NCBI GenBank assembly: GCA_003254905.1
Contig: QANU01062782.1
Location: 992,384-1,056,383, forward strand
Direction: 5' to 3'
DNA: 64,000 bases
From: Nissolia schottii
Lineage: Eukaryota > Streptophyta > Magnoliopsida > Fabales > Fabaceae
Shown here piece by piece: positions 58,643 to 64,000 of this stretch. Position 1 is the stretch's first letter. Each line of letters begins with the position of its first letter. The notes beneath the pieces were generated by a model. That model had not been told where the DNA came from and did not search any database. It was given only the letters and a program-made list of their open reading frames with translations. The translations under genes and the position numbers were made by a program.

Positions 58643-61350
58643 AGTTCAGTTTGGAACTCTATCATGCTTGATATTTTAGAGATGAGTGGTTAATCATTTT
58701 TGATTTTCTATTGATATAAAATTCAGGTTGATCTACTGGAACCAGTATCACATTTTTTAGAGTCCGCACGTCAAACTTTAGCTCCTGGATATCATATGAA
58801 TTCAGATACTCACAAAGCAGTTAATTTTTATTGTGTGCCTCTTCAGGTATGTGTATGGCACCTTCTGGTATTTAATGGTTGCTCTCTCTCTCTCCTCTCT
58901 CTCTCTCTCTGCTGCACCTATAACAAATAAGTAAATGTTTTTTTTTTTTGGGCCATTGGCACATTTGATAGTCATTAGCTGGAATATTCAAGTTAATGTG
59001 GCATTTCTGCACATTTCATAGTCTTATATGGTCCTTGCTGTAGGATTTTACACCAGAAGCTGGAAGATATGATGTAATATGGATTCAGTGGTGTATTGGT
59101 CATCTAACAGATGATGATTTTGTGTCATTTTTCAAGAGGGCAAAGGTAAGTTGTCTTTTCTTATTTATGACTGTAGGTCAGATTTTACACGGTGTCCGGA
59201 AATACACTTTAAACAATTAATTTTGGATAAGAGAAGGTTCTGTAGAATGATGGATTTACTTAAGCCTTTAGCTTTACCTACCAATTATTTTTTTGGTTGG
59301 CATTGTCATATATGTGATTTGCCATGGTGCTTGCTAACTTGCAAGTCTTGAATAATAAGGATTTAGGTACCATTTCTATAAAATATATAATGTATATGGC
59401 TATTCATTATGACTGAATCTTTCCATTTCTCTATTATGGAAAAATTGTCACTTAGGGATTTGGTCATTTAAGTCAGAAGAAACTGTAATCTGTATCTCGG
59501 ATTCACTATTTGGCTATCCAGAAATACTTGATAATTTAGAATTTTGTCATCTGTAATTTATCTTAGTGCTATTGCGGACTTTAAATTTGTAGCTTTCATT
59601 GGTTTTCCTTAATCTTGCACATAATTTCAGTTAATTTGTAAGTTTGTGATGTTTTAATGCATTGAAGGTTGAAGCTATTATCTGTCTCAATGGATTGGTG
59701 GAACTAATCATTTCCATCTTTTTATTTGTTATTTGCCTAAGTATGGAGGATGTCTGCTGTTGCTGTTGTTAGGTGAATTATAGTTATAAAATGTCCGATT
59801 CTTGTCCTACATTTTTACTCTTATGGCACTGACAAATACATTACTTCAGGTTGGACTCAAACCAGGTGGATTGTTTATCCTGAAGGAGAATCTTGCCAGA
59901 AGTGGTACTTTTTGCTCTCTTTTTTGGCAACACTGAATGATTTATTTCATGCGTATTATTCAACTAATAGAATTGGTTTTCAGGCAGCTATTCTGAAACC
60001 TATACCTCAAACTTGACTGCATTAAGCTTTCAACTTTATGTTTGTCTGCTCAAGAATAACCTTTAATTGGATGGGAATTGGAGCAATAATTTCGAGTTTA
60101 CAAATGGAATATCAAGATGTTATAAGACTTGTCACAAAATTCCCTTTGGATGAGACTGTTTTGGTTAAGTCATAATTGTAGTTTAGACCAGTTCAAAAGA
60201 AACCACATACTGAGAACTAATTATAGGTTGAGACTGATTTTTTCCAGTTTTTAGCACAAGGTAAATCTATATTTATAAATTGCATGTGACTTGACTTGCA
60301 ATATATTATTGCAAAATATATACTGAAGTGATTTTGCTTAAGTTGGGCACTGCAGGAGATTAATATGTAGGTTTGAATCTTTCTTTTCTACTTTGTTCCT
60401 TGCAGGATTTGTGCTTGATAATGACGATCGAAGCGTTACAAGATCTGATCCATACTTCAAACAACTATTTTCTCAATGTGGATTGCATGTGTACAAATCT
60501 AAGGTAAATCGCTGTTCTTTTCATACCTAAAACCAAATGTGCCCGGCAAGGGTTCAACCGGCCTCAGTTACATTCATGATAATGTTCTGATTTTCTTTAT
60601 AATTAGAGATAAACTAGAACACTGCTTCCTGGAGGTATTGTTTTTACTAATTTAAAATAGGTGACGCTTTGACAATGAATAATCACTATCCTTTTGATGT
60701 TTTATAGCTAATATCACCTATTAATACGCATTCCCTGCCCATGCCGATAAGTCAATTGTCAAAACCAAGATGCTTTTTTTATATCCTTTATCTACTCGGT
60801 CCTCTATTTCCCCTCGACGTGGACAAGACTAAAATATTTCACACATTTATTTCTGTTTGTGCATGTGTTTTTCTTTTACCTTAAAATTGTATCTGTGATG
60901 CTACCTTTGTATCCTTTTAATTGATGTATTTATTTCTCATGAGTAATGCTTGAGAGACCTAACTGATCAACTTACACATTTCTATGAATGACACTTGACA
61001 TTTTTAAGCGCAAAATAAGAAGAAAAATGTCAAGTAGTGTCATTCATAGAAGTGTGTAAATTGATAAGTCTCCCGTACATTTTTCTTATGGATAAGTGAG
61101 AGCAGTAAATATGATTGGATCATACAATCTTTGGAGTCTCTTTTGTCCTACTTGCCTAATATTTAATCCTTTTAACTGCTTCTGTTTTTCACCTTTCTGT
61201 TGAGCTGCTTTCGTTATGTTTCAGGATCAAAAAGGGTTCCCTGAGGGATTATTCGCGGTGAAGATGTATGCATTAACCACAGAGGTTCCAAAGAAGGTTC
61301 ACCGCACTAGATCTAAATCACAAGCTAATAGACCGAGGATCATCAAGTGA
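56499..61350 (+). CDS. NTMT1: Alpha N-terminal protein methyltransferase 1 (partial: exon in gap)
   Basis: SAM-dependent enzyme that methylates the alpha-amino group of proteins with an N-terminal X-Pro-Lys motif. Exons seen: 56499-56624 ([20 protein letters not shown] to GVSYWE), 58727-58846 ([18 protein letters not shown]), 59044-59145 ([20 protein letters not shown], then LTDDDFV), 59850-59904 ([18 protein letters not shown]), 60406-60503 ([20 protein letters not shown]), 61225-61350 ([18 protein letters not shown] to RPRIIK). All introns have GT-AG ends and phases agree. The segment carrying SAM motif I (LDCGSGIGR in relatives) is not present and must lie in the N run 56638-57285. The frame is open upstream to ATG 56373, giving a 42-aa Ser/Thr/Cys/Arg-containing extension that might be a targeting peptide. 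Otherwise it is a complete, conserved housekeeping gene. Confidence 0.92.
56638..57285. other. Assembly gap, 648 N
   Basis: Run of N in the first intron region of the methyltransferase gene, followed directly by an AT microsatellite, a likely cause of the assembly break. It hides at least one coding exon. Confidence 0.98.
57286..57330. repeat. (AT)n microsatellite
   Basis: Pure AT run at the right edge of the assembly gap; its true length is unknown. Confidence 0.95.
58588..58640. repeat. (GT)n/(CT)n compound microsatellite
   Basis: GTGTGTG, then CTCTCTCTCTCT, then a longer GT run, in the intron before the third visible part of the methyltransferase gene. Another CT run lies at about 58881-58911. 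Confidence 0.9.
60952..61073. mobile_element. 122-bp hairpin MITE in the last intron of the methyltransferase gene
   Basis: Arms of about 53 bp (left GAGAGACCTAACTGATCAAC, right GTGTAAATTGATAAGTCTCC) are near-complementary around a loop AAGCGCAAAATAAGAAG. It includes ATTTCTATGAATGACACTTG and its complement. No coding capacity. Confidence 0.8.
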
Positions 61351-63533
61351 TTTTGTTTGTTCCATTTTTTTGGTTATTGGAATCGGGTTTTATTCTTATC
61401 TTAGAGTAGGTATTAATTTGGTTATCTATGCCATCCTTGTATCAGTGTTTGTGAAATGCAATTTTTAGCTGTCCCTACGCGACAGCCGCCGGAGATTTCT
61501 AGTCTTACCAATCAAATGATTACGTGTTCGTTTGCGAACTAGAGTTTATCTTCAACTTGATTTTGGTCAAAAGTGAGTTAGTGTTGAAAACTTTTGCATA
61601 AAAAGTAATTCTGATAAAATTGATATTGTTTGGATAATGCAACTCAAAATCACTTTTAGGATATTTATAAAGCAAATTCATTTTCAAAAAGAACAACTCC
61701 CTGAAATAATTATAATACACAAAATAAAGAGAGAGAACTAGAAGTTTTTGAAAAGTGAAAGAAAGGACCAAATAAAAATGAGCATTGAAGAGCCCGAAAT
61801 GATATCGCAAACAGATGTATGGTTTTCTCACTGTTTTATATCCCCTAATTAACTAGTAAGAACATAGGAAAAGAATCATGATGGGACCCTTCAGAATTTT
61901 GTATTAACCTAAACAACTGAATAATAGGGGGACACTTGCTCTGGGCTGAACAAATTGTAAAAATACAATAATACGCGACAAAAACATCCTTTCCGTTGAA
62001 TACTTAAGACAGCATGTTATTATGAGCATATGAATACACGTCCCTAGCAAAGTTGCCACCCTGAGGGAGGAAGCTTGGAGGAGGAGCATCTTGATGGAAT
62101 GGAAGGACGGAGTGTCGGTTTAAATACTAGTTAGTTACTGCCGTCTCTTTGGAATGTGTTGATTCAATTTGTAAAATCAAAATATGATAACAAACATTGT
62201 ATGAACATTCTCATGTGTGTGCAAGTGTTTTAGGATAAATTTTTTTTAATTCTTCTCCCAAATATGTTTTTGAAGAAATAAATGAATAATCTTTTATGCA
62301 TGGTCTAATGGAACAAAGAGCCCAAAGGGAGCTGGACTTGTTACTAAAAGAATAAGAGCAGCCTAAGTTCATAGTTTTTGCAAAATGACTTTGAAGGCTC
62401 TGTTCATTTTCTTTGGGAATAAGAGTTTAAGATATTGGAGCCCAACATAAAAAAGCCCAATCTGTTGCTTAAGACTGAGTAAGAAGCATGCAAGGTCCAA
62501 ATATTTTGGGCAACCTAAAGTCATCATTCATGACCCAAATTTGGAAGCAGCTGAAACGAAAATGAAAGGAAAGCATAGGATGCTATCCAAAATTCTTCTA
62601 AAGAAGAAGTCAACAATAAACTGACGGTGACAAGAAGGAAACGTGCTAGCACAGGATGATGTGATTAGGAAGCATTAGTTTGGAAGCATTGGAAAAATGA
62701 GAAGCAGCAGTACAGGAGACAGCAAGAAAAGAGAAAGGATAATAGAGAAATCAAAAGAAAAAGAAAAACGTGCTGCAACGGCTTCAGAAAATTTGAAAAG
62801 GAATGGGAAACGTGAAAAGAAAGTGAGAAGAACGTGAAAAGGAATGGGAATATGGATATTTCTCTCTCTTTCGGTTGATTCTAATTGAACTGGTCCCTCA
62901 TGACAGCTCATTATTAAGGTCCGGGATCAGTATGGACACGCAGAGTTAGAGACATTGTTATAGCCACCTTAAAAAGGAGTATGGTTGCAAGATTGAAACT
63001 TCAAAAGGAATTGTCGAAAGGATACTACTAAGAATATTGGAGCCTGCAACTTAATTTGACTAAACACAAGAATTTACTAGGTCCATACATATTAAAGATG
63101 GATAAACTCGACACAGTTAACTCATATGCTAACTTAAGCTCATACGGCCACATAAAGACAAACTATTGTTACAAATGTCAGACGGACATCATTATAACAA
63201 ACAAGAGTTACAGAAACACTTACGAAGTCCTCCTCATCTTGACGCCTCAACGTTACAAAAGTTCCAACGGATAACTTGAGGAGGCACCTCGAGGTTCTAT
63301 AAACTCATAAACTACAATTTTATCCTCTTAGTTCTATTTCTAACTTGAATGTAAGAGCAGCTTTAAAAGTATCTCACCAACAGTCTAGAATGACATCAAT
63401 CGTCGTGGAACGCTCATCAAAAGTTGGACCTCAATCACCCAAATCAAGGGCTCCGTGTAGTCTCATTCCTAATCCCAAATTACTCGTGAACAATTTCCTT
63501 TCAAGTCAAGGTTATATATGTTGATAGTTTTTC
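61351..63533. other. Intergenic region, no gene recognised
   Basis: The left part is the 3' end of the methyltransferase gene. About 61540-61720 has the look of degraded MITE sequence (AAAACTTTTGCATAAAAAGT, TGGATAATGCAACTCAAAAT). About 62420-62880 is purine-rich and resembles the left part of the SIRE-like LTR fossil near 28.3 kb. The antisense frame at 62675-62911 is low-complexity. Nothing coding is supported. Confidence 0.45.
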
Positions 63534-63787
63534 GAGTAAACTTTTAACTTTGTTTATGGAGTTGTCATCATCGGTTAAGTTTGTTATTAAGTTATGCAAA
63601 TGTCATATTAGTTCTTGAAGTGTCAAAAGGTGGTCAACTTAATCATTTAACACCAATCAAATTAATCTCTCTTAATGATTAACTGACCGACTTTTGGCAA
63701 CCTTTGTAACAAATATGATTATTCTCATAACACGAGGCGAACTTCACAGTCATTAACAACTTCATGGACGAATTTAAACATTTACTC
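63534..63787. mobile_element. MITE-like inverted repeat, about 254 bp
   Basis: Left end GAGTAAACTTTTAACTTTGT and right end (complement) GAGTAAATGTTTAAATTCGT, each followed by a matching ATG.AGTTGT segment, plus inner self-complementary pieces (TGGTCAACTTAATCATTTAA). The AT-rich flanks TAGTTTTTC and TAATTTTTT could be a worn target duplication. Confidence 0.55.
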
Positions 63788-64000
63788 TAATTTTTTTGTT
63801 TAAAATATTAGTTGTGCATTATTTTTATGATAAAAATAAAATTTTAATGCACACTCTTTCTAGTCTCTTCTTCTTTATTTTCCTAAGCATGGTTTGGTTC
63901 ATATATATTAACTCACCGTGAATATTTATTCAAAAAAGTTGTCAAGAATCACTTTTCATTGTAACTATTGTCTTATGATCTGAGTCACTTTTGTTTCATC
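63788..64000. other. Right edge, AT-rich, nothing recognised
   Basis: Homopolymer-rich sequence without an open frame or repeat of note. Confidence 0.5.

Overview
The window is nuclear DNA of a flowering plant. It is AT-rich, has spliced genes with GT-AG introns, and holds plant families: berberine-bridge-like oxidases, a CYP88A cytochrome P450, a SINA-like RING ligase, an L1-type LINE and several LTR fossils. The repeats and the style of the oxidase genes suggest a eudicot, probably a legume; that last step is inference.

Left half (about 1-33.5 kb): a tandem array of berberine bridge enzyme-like (BBE-like) FAD-linked oxidases, all on the minus strand. Three members look intact: one with two exons at 68-2038, and two intronless at 5783-7399 and 24420-26063. 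Two are broken: 10205-11733 lost a short coding block, and 29781-33387 is split by a 2-kb insertion. A sixth survives only as a 137-bp coding relic (13696-13832) with an orphan promoter block (14371-14478). Genes 3, 4, 5 and the relic share promoter, 3' flank and distal upstream blocks, so they arose by duplication of one unit. About 7 kb of nested LTR fossils (15.7-22.5 kb) and an 888-bp Mutator-like element (22750-23637) have since entered between units. The paralogues differ at flavin and active-site positions, so they are probably not functionally equivalent.

Middle (34-39.4 kb): a small multi-pass membrane protein of unknown role (plus strand), a two-exon SINA-like E3 ubiquitin ligase (minus) and a two-exon DNA polymerase delta subunit 4 (minus).

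39.4-46 kb: a transposon block. It has a hAT-like short element, a 5'-truncated L1-type LINE on the minus strand interrupted by a 1.5-kb LTR-like insertion, and a broken Ty1/copia fossil.

Right part (46.9-64 kb): a complete eight-exon CYP88A (ent-kaurenoic acid oxidase, gibberellin synthesis; minus strand), an LRR receptor-like pseudokinase with two exons (plus), and an alpha N-terminal protein methyltransferase gene (plus) with one or more exons hidden in a 648-base run of N. The tail is intergenic with MITE-like inverted repeats.

Apart from the oxidase array, neighbouring genes do unrelated jobs, and nothing suggests a biosynthetic cluster. The best leads are the divergence of active-site residues among the array members, the birth-and-death record of the array, and the Mutator-like element whose empty site is preserved in a paralogous copy.
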